A DNA stretch of 64,000 nt. Origin: Draconibacterium mangrovi_A (GTDB taxonomy: Bacteria; Bacteroidota; Bacteroidia; Bacteroidales; Prolixibacteraceae). The notes below the pieces were generated by a model. It did no database searches, was not told where the DNA came from, and worked only from the letters and a program-made list of their open reading frames with translations. Each line of letters opens with the position of its first letter. The stretch's first letter is position 1. The position numbers were made by a program, and so were the translations under genes. Shown here in pieces: positions 42,870 to 52,224 of this stretch. The stretch is from positions 186,001-250,000 of the forward strand of contig NZ_JBBIXN010000001.1 of the NCBI RefSeq assembly GCF_037646455.1. Reading direction: 5' to 3'.

Positions 42870-43682
42870 TTACTGCAGATCTTTAATTTTCAGATCTTTC
42901 ATTACATCGTCGAGAAAATTGGCTAAACGATATCCCGCCTTTTGAATTTGCTGCAATACTAGCGGACTAAACTGGTACAAATATTCGTAACTGTAATTTC
43001 TGTCACCAAGATTATCGTAAATTAACTTCGTGTAAGTATGGGTCTCATTGATCCAATCAACAACCGAAATGGTTTCAAAACCTTTTACATCCTCCGCAGT
43101 TGCTGGAGTGTCGGCAAAACGAGCCAGTTCGGTATAACTCAGGTTGATACTGTTAATGATATCGCTGTCCCACAAACGGTGCAGGTTGGTATCTTCGTAG
43201 AACCATTTTACATCTACCCTGTTCCCCCCTAAATCTTCTGCCAGACCAACATGCATAGGCTGATGGGCATCAGCTACAAAATGAATGATAAATTTAAGTG
43301 CAACCGCTTTATCTTCTTTCGATGAATTCTCATCTTTTAAGGTGTTTACCATATCGTTGAAAACCGTGACAAGATCACCATCTTCATTTTTTTCGGCTTG
43401 CTCGTAAGTCTGATCGAGCGGCATATTTACATAGTGAGGAACATGAGCCAGAGGATTGTCATGTTCAGAACGCACATTATCGGCATAATTGGCGTAAAGC
43501 GGCAAATAAGCATCGCCAAGCAGTGCTGCTATTTTCTTTTGGGTCGACTTGCTGATGTGTTGATTGGCAATTTCTGCAACAGCACGATGTCCGGTGTTCC
43601 CCCATGCCAAAGCTTCAAAATTGAAAGTAGCTGCAATAATGAATGCCAGCAATAATCCTTTAATTTTCTGATATTTCTTCAT
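42870..43682 (-). CDS. S1/P1-type nuclease, secreted
   Basis: I start at the ATG at 43682 (270 residues), which gives a clean signal peptide ending ALA. The mature protein then begins with Trp27 (WGNTGHRAVAEIA), the N-terminal zinc ligand of S1/P1 nucleases. Further zinc-site residues lie in FIIHFVADAHQPMHVG and the GNRVDVKWF segment. It degrades single-stranded DNA and RNA in the periplasm or outside, possibly for phosphate or nucleoside scavenging. Confidence 0.92.
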   Translation of the reverse strand: MKKYQKIKGLLLAFIIAATFNFEALAWGNTGHRAVAEIANQHISKSTQKKIAALLGDAYLPLYANYADNVRSEHDNPLAHVPHYVNMPLDQTYEQAEKNEDGDLVTVFNDMVNTLKDENSSKEDKAVALKFIIHFVADAHQPMHVGLAEDLGGNRVDVKWFYEDTNLHRLWDSDIINSINLSYTELARFADTPATAEDVKGFETISVVDWINETHTYTKLIYDNLGDRNYSYEYLYQFSPLVLQQIQKAGYRLANFLDDVMKDLKIKDLQ

Positions 43683-43722
43683 TGTTTTTCGAAATTTACT
43701 AGACCATAACATTTTCAAGCTA

Positions 43723-44184
43723 CTAATGTTTCATCATCCTGTCGATATCACGTTTGGCTTCTTTCGCTTTTAGGCTCTGACGCTTATCGTACTGCTTTTT
43801 ACCTTTAGCCAGTGCGATTTCGAGTTTAGCCAGCCCGCGATCATTTACAAACAAACGCACCGGAACAATGGTCAATCCCGACTCCTTTGTTTTCTTTTCC
43901 AGCTTCTGGATTTCCTTCTTATTCAAAAGTAATTTCCTGTCGCGTTTGGCGATGTGGTTGTTGAGGTTCCCCATTTCGTATTCGGCAATATGAAGATTCT
44001 TTACATACACCTGACTGTTGTATACCTGGCAATACGAGTCGGAGAGGTTCACTTTTCCATTTCTGATGGATTTTATTTCAGTACCCACCAACATAATACC
44101 CGCCACGAAACGCTCAACAAGCTCGTATTCAAAAGTTGCTTTGCGGTTTTTAATGTTGATATTTTGCTGATTATTATGTGCCAT
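43723..44184 (-). CDS. smpB: SsrA-binding protein SmpB
   Basis: A 153-residue protein that delivers tmRNA to stalled ribosomes. The hallmarks are RKATFEYELVERFVAGIMLVGTEIKSIR, AEYEMGN and the lysine-rich tail (GKKQYDKRQSLKAKEAKRDI). The matching tmRNA gene is not in the window. Confidence 0.96.
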   Translation of the reverse strand: MAHNNQQNINIKNRKATFEYELVERFVAGIMLVGTEIKSIRNGKVNLSDSYCQVYNSQVYVKNLHIAEYEMGNLNNHIAKRDRKLLLNKKEIQKLEKKTKESGLTIVPVRLFVNDRGLAKLEIALAKGKKQYDKRQSLKAKEAKRDIDRMMKH

Positions 44185-44264
44185 TTTTTCTGATTTAAGT
44201 AGTGTGTAACACTATTGAGCAGTTGTTGAGATTCTTACACCAATAAGCTGATAATCATTTCTTT

Positions 44265-44834
44265 TTAATAGTAAGCATTCAATAGTTTTGAGAGAAGAAC
44301 GCTTAAAAAACTGAAAACAAAAAAGTTTACAACTATGGTGATCAGGATGTAGCTGTTTTCTTTATTCTTGGGAAAAGTGAGCAATTCTTTTGCCCCGACC
44401 CAAAAAAGGTAAAAGCTGTACATACCCAAAATATCGAGTACATATAAAAACGGGAAAAGCCCGGTAACAATCGATACCAGTAATAAAGGCGTCATGGAGT
44501 ACACTACCAGTTTCAGTGCGATATCTACCCGTTTTTCGGCGCCAAAAGTTTTCATTAGTTCTGCCGTAAAAAACACACTGATGAAGTATTGCAACACAAA
44601 AAGAAAGATCTCCCTAACGGCTTTTAGTAAAGGGTATTCGATAAAAAAATCGGTGCGTTTAAAAAACTCGCCAATAAAAACCGCCACAGCCACAACCAAA
44701 AGAATAGGTAATAAGTAACCCACCCACAAAGATTTACTGCTTTTGGTTTTTTCTTTTTGTGCTTTCCAAAAATCGCCCGGTGTGAAAAGCAAATCCTTAA
44801 CCTGCGTAATAATGTTCGAAAATGAAAATTCCAT
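44265..44834 (-). CDS. Yip1-family membrane protein
   Basis: A 189-residue protein with about five membrane segments after residue 30, containing LLFTPGDFWKAQKE near the N-terminus, a typical Yip1-domain start. No catalytic motif. Function unknown. A promoter-like -7 element (TAATTTTG) lies at 44852-44859, just upstream on the minus strand. Confidence 0.78.
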   Translation of the reverse strand: MEFSFSNIITQVKDLLFTPGDFWKAQKEKTKSSKSLWVGYLLPILLVVAVAVFIGEFFKRTDFFIEYPLLKAVREIFLFVLQYFISVFFTAELMKTFGAEKRVDIALKLVVYSMTPLLLVSIVTGLFPFLYVLDILGMYSFYLFWVGAKELLTFPKNKENSYILITIVVNFFVFSFLSVLLSKLLNAYY

Positions 44835-44851
44835 TCCCTCTTATTTTGCGG

Positions 44852-44859
44852 CAAAATTA
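44852..44859 (-). promoter_or_regulatory. Candidate -7 element of the Yip1-type gene
   Basis: TAATTTTG on the minus strand, 17 bases before the ATG at 44834. A second consensus match (TAAATTTG) lies a little further upstream; no clear -33 is assigned. Confidence 0.3.
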
Positions 44860-44953
44860 CACTTTAAATCAAATTTAGGAAAATTTTCATTGTGCAGTGT
44901 CATCGGGTTGAACGAAGCAATTCATCAACCTTGACCAATAAGGAGTTGTGTTT

Positions 44954-46999
44954 CTAGTTCTGTTTTGACTTTGCTTCTGCTTCGCGTTTTCGTTCCTGAA
45001 GTATATTTTGCAGGGCAAACATTTCGTCGCGCAGTCGGGCGGCTTCAATAAAATCGAGCTCCTTGGCAGCAGCTTTCATCTGTTTTTCAGTTTTATCGAT
45101 GGCTTTTTCCAATCCGTCGATGCTCATGTACTGAACGACCGGGTCAGCTGCTATATCAGGTTGCCCCAAACCACCTTCGTACTCCGGCTGCTTGTCGCTG
45201 CGGTATTCGTAACCAATAATTTCGCGCGTTGGTTTTACAATGGCCTTTGGAGTGATGTTGTTTTCTTCGTTATATTTTAGCTGCTTTTCACGCCTGTAAT
45301 TGGTCGAATCAATAGTCTTTTGCATCGAAGCCGTAATTTTATCAGCATACATAATCACCATCCCGTTAAGGTTACGGGCAGCACGTCCTGCCGTTTGTGT
45401 TAACGATCGTTCCGAACGCAGAAAACCCTCTTTATCGGCATCTAAAATGGCTACCAGTGAAACTTCTGGTAAGTCGAGCCCCTCGCGAAGCAGGTTGATT
45501 CCGACCAGCACATCGAATTCTCCTTTCCGAAGTTGCTCCATAATTTCAATACGTTCCATGGTATCCACATCCGAATGAATATAACGGGTTTTCACGCCCA
45601 TATTCAGCAGGTATTTCGACAACTCTTCTGCCATACGTTTGGTAAGCGTTGTAACCAGCACCCGCTCATTTTTTTCGGTTCTCAGGTTGATTTCGTGCAT
45701 CAAATCATCGATCTGATTCATACTGGGTCGAACATCGATGATCGGATCCAGCAACCCGGTCGGTCGGATAATCTGCTCAACTACAACACCTTCGCATTTT
45801 GCCAGTTCGTAATCGGCCGGAGTTGCACTCACATAAATCGTCTGTTTCACCAGGTTTTCAAATTCCTCAAATTTCAACGGCCGGTTGTCAATTGCAGCCG
45901 GTAGCCGGAATCCGTATTCAACCAGGTTGACTTTTCGAGAATTATCGCCTCCATACATAGCACGGATCTGTGGAATGGTAACGTGGCTCTCGTCAATAAC
46001 GGTTATAAAATCGTCGGGAAAATAATCCAGTAAACAGAATGGACGCGTACCTGCTGCCCTCCCGTCGAAATAGCGCGAGTAATTCTCGATCCCCGGACAA
46101 TAACCAAGTTCGCGCATCATTTCCATATCGTATTCGGTGCGTTCCAAAATTCGTTTGGCTTCAAGCGGCTTGCCAATTTCTTTAAAGAATTCCACCTGTT
46201 TTACCAAGTCATCCTGAATGGTATGAATGGCCGATTTCATTCTCGATTTGGTGGTAACAAAAATATTGGCGGGATAAATGGTAATCTGACCCATGCTTTC
46301 GATCGTAAACCCGTCTATTGGATCAAAACTACTGATCTCCTCAATTTCATCGCCCCAAAATGTAATCCGGTAAGCCACATCGGCATAAGCCGGGTAAATA
46401 TCAACCGTATCGCCTTTTACCCGGAAATTTCCGCGCTGAAAATCCACTTCGCTTCTCGAGTATAAAGCATCGACCAATTGATGCAGCATGGCATTGCGCG
46501 ACACTTCCTCTCCTACTTTTATGTGAGTTACATTAGCGTGAAAATCCTCGGGATTTCCGATACCATATAAACAAGAAACAGAAGAGACCACTACCACATC
46601 TCGCCGTCCGGAAAGCAAGGCCGAAGTAGCACTCAATCGCAACTTTTCGATATCATCATTAATCGATAAATCTTTTTCAATGTAAGTATCAGTGGTTGGC
46701 AAATAGGCTTCGGGCTGATAATAATCGTAATACGAGACAAAGTATTCCACTGCATTATTGGGGAAGAATTGTTTCATCTCGCTATAAAGCTGGGCAGCCA
46801 GAGTTTTGTTGTGACTCAGTACCAAAGTTGGACGCTGAACCTCTTTAATTACATTGGCCACGGTAAAAGTTTTTCCCGATCCGGTCACCCCAAGTAAAGT
46901 CTGAAAACGCTCTCCGCTTGTAATTCCCTCAACCAGTTGCTTAATCGCTTCAGGTTGGTCTCCGGTTGGTTGATAATCTGATACTACGTTAAAATCCAT
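44954..46999 (-). CDS. uvrB: UvrABC excision nuclease subunit B
   Basis: From the ATG at 46999 it is 681 residues (the GTG one codon earlier is in frame). Walker A GVTGSGKT, the beta-hairpin YYDYYQPEAYLPTTDTYIEKD, DESHVTIPQ and a C-terminal UVR helix pair (about 635-670) are present. It loads onto damaged DNA with UvrA and recruits UvrC. Confidence 0.97.
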   Translation of the reverse strand: MDFNVVSDYQPTGDQPEAIKQLVEGITSGERFQTLLGVTGSGKTFTVANVIKEVQRPTLVLSHNKTLAAQLYSEMKQFFPNNAVEYFVSYYDYYQPEAYLPTTDTYIEKDLSINDDIEKLRLSATSALLSGRRDVVVVSSVSCLYGIGNPEDFHANVTHIKVGEEVSRNAMLHQLVDALYSRSEVDFQRGNFRVKGDTVDIYPAYADVAYRITFWGDEIEEISSFDPIDGFTIESMGQITIYPANIFVTTKSRMKSAIHTIQDDLVKQVEFFKEIGKPLEAKRILERTEYDMEMMRELGYCPGIENYSRYFDGRAAGTRPFCLLDYFPDDFITVIDESHVTIPQIRAMYGGDNSRKVNLVEYGFRLPAAIDNRPLKFEEFENLVKQTIYVSATPADYELAKCEGVVVEQIIRPTGLLDPIIDVRPSMNQIDDLMHEINLRTEKNERVLVTTLTKRMAEELSKYLLNMGVKTRYIHSDVDTMERIEIMEQLRKGEFDVLVGINLLREGLDLPEVSLVAILDADKEGFLRSERSLTQTAGRAARNLNGMVIMYADKITASMQKTIDSTNYRREKQLKYNEENNITPKAIVKPTREIIGYEYRSDKQPEYEGGLGQPDIAADPVVQYMSIDGLEKAIDKTEKQMKAAAKELDFIEAARLRDEMFALQNILQERKREAEAKSKQN

Positions 47000-47067
47000 C
47001 ACACGAATATAGGGATTCTTGCGGGCAAATTTAATTCAATTCAAATACCGGAATGTCTTTTTTTTCC

Positions 47068-47075
47068 TACTTTTG
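47068..47075 (+). promoter_or_regulatory. Candidate -7 element of the outer-membrane gene pair
   Basis: TACTTTTG is an exact TAnnTTTG match, 61 bases before the ATG at 47137. No -33 TTTG is at the proper distance. Confidence 0.35.
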
Positions 47076-47136
47076 TTATGAACCATTAAATAACAAGTGA
47101 TTTTAATCGACTAAATTCACTACAACCAACATTGAA

Positions 47137-47844
47137 ATGAAAAATTTTTCTACCCTCATCTTTTTGTTGCTGCTCACAACTGTTCATTTACACAGCTTTG
47201 CACAGGACGAGCAGTACGAAAACATGTACACTCCTACTGATTATACCGGATTTTATCTCGGAGGAAATGCTTCCACCAACGGTTGGGGTTTTAATGCCCG
47301 CTACGCATTTAACAATTGGTTTGCGTTAAAAACCGGATTCGAAAAGTTGAATTTAAGTTATAATTTCGATTTTGACGAAAACGGTATTGATTACAATGCC
47401 GGCCTCGATTATCAAACCGGAGGGATTCTGTTGCTGGGAGATTTTAGTTACACCAAAAACCTTTACATCTCAACCGGAATAATATTTAGTTCATTTAATC
47501 CAACGCTTCAGGGAGTTGCTGTTGAAGATTACCAATTGGGCGATATTACAATTCCGGCTGAAGATATCGGAGAATTCAATATGAAAATGGAACCGGGACT
47601 AAAAGTCTCGCCATACATCGGAGCGGGTTACCAGGCTTTTATGGGAAGAGAAAAACGACTAACGTTCAACTTCGAAACCGGCCTGTATTACATGGGAGCA
47701 CCCGAAATGAGAATAGAATCGGATGGGTTATTATCACCAAGCTCTGATCCTGCACTGGGGCAGGCCGAGTACCTCTCCGATCAGTTTAGTGCTTACAAAA
47801 TTTACCCCGTTATAAAACTTAATCTTGGCTACCGTATCTTCTAA
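47137..47844 (+). CDS. Predicted outer-membrane beta-barrel protein
   Basis: A 235-residue protein with signal peptide (1-22, HSFAQ). It shows repeated amphipathic strands (FYLGGNASTNGWGFNARYAF, ISTGIIFSSFNP, SPYIGAGYQAFMG) and ends in an aromatic residue (NLGYRIF), the usual signature of a small barrel. The substrate is unknown. It is followed 18 bases later by a large lipoprotein, with which it is probably coexpressed. Confidence 0.7.
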   Translation: MKNFSTLIFLLLLTTVHLHSFAQDEQYENMYTPTDYTGFYLGGNASTNGWGFNARYAFNNWFALKTGFEKLNLSYNFDFDENGIDYNAGLDYQTGGILLLGDFSYTKNLYISTGIIFSSFNPTLQGVAVEDYQLGDITIPAEDIGEFNMKMEPGLKVSPYIGAGYQAFMGREKRLTFNFETGLYYMGAPEMRIESDGLLSPSSDPALGQAEYLSDQFSAYKIYPVIKLNLGYRIF

Positions 47845-47862
47845 CCTTTAACTTCACAAATC

Positions 47863-49488
47863 ATGAAAAATACAATTCATAAATACAAAAACGTACTTTA
47901 CAGCTTAGTGTTGATCTTTATGTTTTCGGGCTGCGGCGATATGTTTGATAACCCGCTAAAAGATAAAGAAACGGGTGAAGATATTAACCTTCTGATCGTT
48001 GACTTTAACATCTTTACTACCCGAATGACCTACAAACTTATCGATGTAACAAACGATGAGCAAATTACCGATGAAGCCCGCGTTTGGTTTACCGGTACAA
48101 ATGCCGACGACATTTTAACATTTGCGGGAGAAAAAGAGCCGGAACACCAGACATCGCATGGACAGCTGGAGCTTACCGCCGATCCGTATGTTGAATTCTC
48201 GGAAAGCTCTCCGCTTGATTTTACCGTTCATGTTGAAGTTGAAAACTACCAGGCCTTTGCACAAAACATTCAAATCAATACTGATGGGAAAAAGACATTT
48301 GAACTTTATCTGGCTCCTGTTTCCGGTGGCGATGAAGAAGTACTTAATGGTGAGGATGATGGCGATTCTTTTGTTTTCTCGGTATTTGGCACGACCAAGT
48401 CAGCCGGTGTTGAAAAGGATTACAAAGTGAATTATTCCATTTTAAAGGAAGATTTGATCAACTTTAAAGATGCCGGCGGACAAACCTTGTTCTCCAGTGT
48501 CGATGAAATGATGACAGCTTATCAGAGCAATCCATCCGGTTTTCTTCAGTTGACTTTAGACCTCAAAACAGGATTTCCTGCAACCACCGAGAAAGTCTTG
48601 CAAAATGGCACATCAAAAGTGGCACTTTTTCAAAAGTTGGAAATCGGTAACCTGGAAAGGCTAACGATCGATGGCCGGACCGTAAAAGATTTAAACGGTG
48701 GGGAAATAACACAAACCTGTACCTACACCGGAGCATCAACTCCAGATCTGTTTGGCTTTGCTTCAATAATTAACGAAGCCTGGAACATTTCAGCCGATCC
48801 GGTGGAGCATTATAACCTCGACATTTCATATGTACTTGCAAGCGCTTCGGTCGATGATCTTTGCGGAATAGGTTGTACGCTTAATTTTAATTCGAATTCA
48901 AAAACCAGTTTCTCGATCGATGCGGACATTTACAATGCCGGTGGTCAGTTAATAAAAACCACCAACTTTAAAGGAACTTTCCCCGAAAGCATTACCATGG
49001 AAAATGTTCCTAATTCGGCAGCAACCATTGTTTTCAGAAACAACAATCCGGCTTTCAAAGAAATCAGCTCGCTTTCTGTCGACAACCTTTGCAGCGGAAA
49101 CTATGATGTTGATGTGGAAGCTGAACACGGTTATATTGAATACCTGATCGTACTGAAAGCTTATTGCTCGAATGAACCAACAATTGCACTGGCACCGACT
49201 TACAGTGCCGAAATGCGGATCAAAAACAGCAATGATCCGTGGCAGGGCATTGATATGGAAGGCGGTGTTGTAGACGTTTTGGCCAAAGAAAACGAGGATT
49301 ACGAAATTCGCTTTTTGTGGAAAGACAATTGGGAACATGACGAATTTAGTACCGAATTTGATGCCAATGGCAATTACCTTAATTCATCGAGTTCTAAAAT
49401 CACTTCGGAATACATCGACGACGGCAGAATAAAAATCCTGATTGAGCACATTTTTGAACAGGACGTTTGCGACGATTTGAATTGGTAA
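47863..49488 (+). CDS. Large predicted lipoprotein of unknown function
   Basis: A 541-residue protein with a lipoprotein signal (Cys24, MFSGCGDM). The body is beta-rich, with an early segment VDFNIFTTRMTYKLIDVTNDEQITDEARVWFTG suggesting an Ig-like or carboxypeptidase-like domain. Six cysteines occur in the second half (such as CGIGCTL and QDVCDD). I recognise no enzyme motif. Its stop abuts the stop of the HAD gene on the other strand with no base between. Confidence 0.65.
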   Translation: MKNTIHKYKNVLYSLVLIFMFSGCGDMFDNPLKDKETGEDINLLIVDFNIFTTRMTYKLIDVTNDEQITDEARVWFTGTNADDILTFAGEKEPEHQTSHGQLELTADPYVEFSESSPLDFTVHVEVENYQAFAQNIQINTDGKKTFELYLAPVSGGDEEVLNGEDDGDSFVFSVFGTTKSAGVEKDYKVNYSILKEDLINFKDAGGQTLFSSVDEMMTAYQSNPSGFLQLTLDLKTGFPATTEKVLQNGTSKVALFQKLEIGNLERLTIDGRTVKDLNGGEITQTCTYTGASTPDLFGFASIINEAWNISADPVEHYNLDISYVLASASVDDLCGIGCTLNFNSNSKTSFSIDADIYNAGGQLIKTTNFKGTFPESITMENVPNSAATIVFRNNNPAFKEISSLSVDNLCSGNYDVDVEAEHGYIEYLIVLKAYCSNEPTIALAPTYSAEMRIKNSNDPWQGIDMEGGVVDVLAKENEDYEIRFLWKDNWEHDEFSTEFDANGNYLNSSSSKITSEYIDDGRIKILIEHIFEQDVCDDLNW

Positions 49489-50097
49489 TTAAATACGGAT
49501 GGTATTGTCGAAATAGTCAGTAACCAACGTTGCCATCATACCGGCTGTTTTGGCGGCTTCCATGCCGGGTTGGCCATCTTCAAAAACCTGGCAATGTCCG
49601 GGTGCAACGCCCATTAATTCGGCACAGCGCAAAAAAGTGTCGGGGTGTGGTTTGTGGTTCACAACATCTTCCGCCGCAACAAGTATGTCGAAATATTTGT
49701 CGAGCCCCAGAATCTCGAGGGTTTTCCAGGCTAAACGACGATATCCTCCTGTTCCCACCGACATGGGTAGTTTTCCGTGATATTTTTTCACCAACTCAAC
49801 AACCGGTTCAATGGGCTTCATTTTATGCATTATTCTTTCGTATTCGGCTTCCTTGGCATGACCTAATTCTTCTGCATTAAGCGATTTTCCATAAATCTCA
49901 TTGATTTTTTTAATCGAACCAACCGCAGGTATTCCCGCCAGCGACATAAATATATCAGCTGAATAATCAACGCCGTGTTTGCCCAGAATCGTTTTGTAAG
50001 CGAGAAAGTGCACCGACATGGTATCCGCCAGTGTTCCATCCAAATCGAAAATCAATCCTTTTGCCCGGCTATCTATTTCCAAATGTTTCTCCATCAT
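49489..50097 (-). CDS. HAD-family phosphatase, beta-phosphoglucomutase-like
   Basis: A 202-residue HAD hydrolase. Motif I is FDLDGTLADT (nucleophile first Asp), motif II is SVGTGG and motif IV is VFEDGQPGMEAA. A four-helix cap (about 30-95) matches the beta-phosphoglucomutase/phosphatase subgroup. The substrate, probably a sugar or nucleotide phosphate, cannot be told. Confidence 0.87.
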   Translation of the reverse strand: MMEKHLEIDSRAKGLIFDLDGTLADTMSVHFLAYKTILGKHGVDYSADIFMSLAGIPAVGSIKKINEIYGKSLNAEELGHAKEAEYERIMHKMKPIEPVVELVKKYHGKLPMSVGTGGYRRLAWKTLEILGLDKYFDILVAAEDVVNHKPHPDTFLRCAELMGVAPGHCQVFEDGQPGMEAAKTAGMMATLVTDYFDNTIRI

Positions 50098-50202
50098 TTT
50101 ATTCTTAGAAAGACCGAAATTAAACTTTTCCTGAACCGAATTGGAATATGCTTTTTAATTTCACAAAAATTTTAAACTTTGTTCTTACTAAATTAAAATT
50201 CA

Positions 50203-50622
50203 ATGAGCCAGGTATTTTTATACACCTTTCCGCAATGGATTGTATTTGCCGCATTATGTATGATAATTTACGGTTGGGTAGAACATAAAAAAGTCTTTCG
50301 CCTGAGTGGAGAAGCCATTTTTATTTTGCTGGGTATTTTTGCCCTTGTGGTTTTGTTGGGCGATTACCTTGCGGCAGGTAATTTTCTCACTCCAGAAGAA
50401 GTGGCTGCTGAAGAACTTAACGACGAAATTCTTAACGAGGCCCCGATTGAAGCTCGTCTGTTACCTGCTTACTGGGGTTTTCTTGCTGCAGGAATACTGG
50501 CTGTTCCGACATTTCTACTCGAATGGAAAAACCATAAACGAACCAATGCGCTGGTAATTATTACAGCCTTAGTTGCACTGCTAGGCTTCTTTGTTGTCGT
50601 GGGAGCTTTGCGAATGGTGTAG
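50203..50622 (+). CDS. Small membrane protein, about four helices, function unknown
   Basis: A 139-residue protein with four hydrophobic helices (about 8-25, 35-57, 87-103, 113-137). A short acidic stretch (EEVAAEELNDEILNE) sits between helices two and three. I recognise no family motif. No tight operon partner; a palindromic hairpin at 50664-50690 follows. Confidence 0.6.
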   Translation: MSQVFLYTFPQWIVFAALCMIIYGWVEHKKVFRLSGEAIFILLGIFALVVLLGDYLAAGNFLTPEEVAAEELNDEILNEAPIEARLLPAYWGFLAAGILAVPTFLLEWKNHKRTNALVIITALVALLGFFVVVGALRMV

Positions 50623-50663
50623 TAAAGTTCTGCATCAGCCAATGCAAAGCCCGCGAATCTATA

Positions 50664-50690
50664 GAATTCAAACTAATCCTGTTTGAATTC
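50664..50690 (+). terminator. Hairpin after the small membrane protein gene
   Basis: A perfect 10-bp stem (50664-50673 with 50681-50690) around a 7-base loop. It lacks a T-run, so it is a weak terminator candidate. Confidence 0.5.
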
Positions 50691-50775
50691 AATTAATATG
50701 TTAGCATTTTATCAAAAATAAAATCAACTTGTGAACACTAACCGCCTTCCTATTTTTCTATTTTCTATCTTGCAT

Positions 50776-50783
50776 TAAATTTG
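50776..50783 (+). promoter_or_regulatory. Candidate -7 element of the aminotransferase gene
   Basis: TAAATTTG matches the Bacteroidota -7 consensus, 37 bases before the ATG at 50821. No clear -33 element is seen. Confidence 0.35.
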
Positions 50784-50820
50784 AACTAGATTAAAAACAG
50801 ACTAAAAAGCAAAAAAAATT

Positions 50821-52113
50821 ATGAATCCACAGGCCGTTGAATTAAACAGCATTATCGAAGAAAAAAGCCAGGTTGTTTTTGAATTACTTTCAGAAAGGGG
50901 AAAAAAGATCTTCTTCCCCAAAAAAGGAATTTTAGGCCAGACAGCCGAAGCGAAAGGAACAAAGATCAATGCCACCATCGGTGCAGCAGTTGAAGATGAT
51001 GGTACCCCAATGCGCCTGGAAACCATTGCTTCGAAAATTGCTCTCGATCCATCGTTGGTTTTTCCGTACGCGCCCAGTTTTGGTCGCCCGGACATTCGTG
51101 CCAAGTGGAAAAATATGATCTACGATAAAAATCCATCGTTGAAAGACGTTGTACTGAGCTTGCCGGTGGTTACCAACGCGCTCACCCACGGGATCAGCAT
51201 GGCCGGCTACATGTTCCTTAATCCGGAAGACGAAGTGATCGTTCCGGACCTGTTCTGGGGAAATTATAACCTTACACTCACCAATGCTTACGGTGCTGCC
51301 ATTACCAAATTCAACCTGTTTAAAAACGGTGGATTCGACCTTGAAGCTTTCGAAGCGAAGTTAAACGATGGCGGAATAGGCAAAAAAGTGGTTATCCTGA
51401 ATTTCCCGAATAACCCATCGGGTTACACGCCAACTGAAGCTGAACAGAATTCGATTGTTGAAATTATAAAAGCTGCTGCCGAAAAAGGAAATAAGATTGT
51501 GACCATTATCGATGATGCCTACTTTGGATTGGTTTACGAAGCAGGAATTGCCAAAGAAAGTATTTTTGCTTCACTGTGTCAGCTGCACGAAAATGTACTG
51601 GCAGTTAAAGTCGACGGTGCAACCAAAGAAGATTATGTCTGGGGATTCCGTGTTGGTTTTGTAACCTACGGCATTAAAAATGGTGATGCCGAGTTGTATA
51701 GCGCGCTCGAATCGAAAACGGCAGGAGCCATTCGCGGAAATATTTCGAACGCCGCAAATATCTCGCAATCGCTGTTGCTGGCAGCTTTCGAAAGCCAGGA
51801 ATATGCCGAGCAGAAAGTAACAAAATACAACATCATGCAAAGACGCTACGATGCAGTAAAAGAGACGCTTCAAGATGAGAAATACAAAGAATATTTTGAA
51901 GCACTTCCTTATAACTCGGGTTATTTTATGTGTGTAAAACTGGCTGAAGGATTAAATGGCGACGAAGTACGTCAGGTGCTGATCGACAAATACAGCATTG
52001 GACTGATCAGTCTCGGCAACGTTTTGCGTATTGCCTTTTCAGCAGTTGCTGCCGCCGATGTTAAAGAAATGTTCGAAGGTATTTACAATGCCTGTAAAGA
52101 ATGTAAGAAATAG
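50821..52113 (+). CDS. Class I/II PLP aminotransferase
   Basis: A 430-residue fold-type I PLP enzyme. It has NFPNNPSGYTP, IIDDAYFGLVYE and a probable PLP lysine in VKVDGATKEDYVWGFRVGF. The aspartate/aromatic-type fold is clear, but the substrate is not: it differs from the common AspC set near the lysine. It stands alone with a strong terminator at 52144-52175. Confidence 0.88.
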   Translation: MNPQAVELNSIIEEKSQVVFELLSERGKKIFFPKKGILGQTAEAKGTKINATIGAAVEDDGTPMRLETIASKIALDPSLVFPYAPSFGRPDIRAKWKNMIYDKNPSLKDVVLSLPVVTNALTHGISMAGYMFLNPEDEVIVPDLFWGNYNLTLTNAYGAAITKFNLFKNGGFDLEAFEAKLNDGGIGKKVVILNFPNNPSGYTPTEAEQNSIVEIIKAAAEKGNKIVTIIDDAYFGLVYEAGIAKESIFASLCQLHENVLAVKVDGATKEDYVWGFRVGFVTYGIKNGDAELYSALESKTAGAIRGNISNAANISQSLLLAAFESQEYAEQKVTKYNIMQRRYDAVKETLQDEKYKEYFEALPYNSGYFMCVKLAEGLNGDEVRQVLIDKYSIGLISLGNVLRIAFSAVAAADVKEMFEGIYNACKECKK

Positions 52114-52143
52114 TCACAACGTTCAATCGCAGTTGACAGAGAA

Positions 52144-52175
52144 AGAGCCGCTTCGTTCTAAAGCGGCTCTTTTTT
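52144..52175 (+). terminator. Intrinsic terminator after the aminotransferase
   Basis: A 10-bp GC-rich stem (52144-52153 with 52161-52170), 7-base loop and a run of T residues. Confidence 0.92.
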
Positions 52176-52224
52176 ATTCTCGTTTCGAGCTAAGTGAGTA
52201 ATCTGTTACTAAATAAATAGCACA

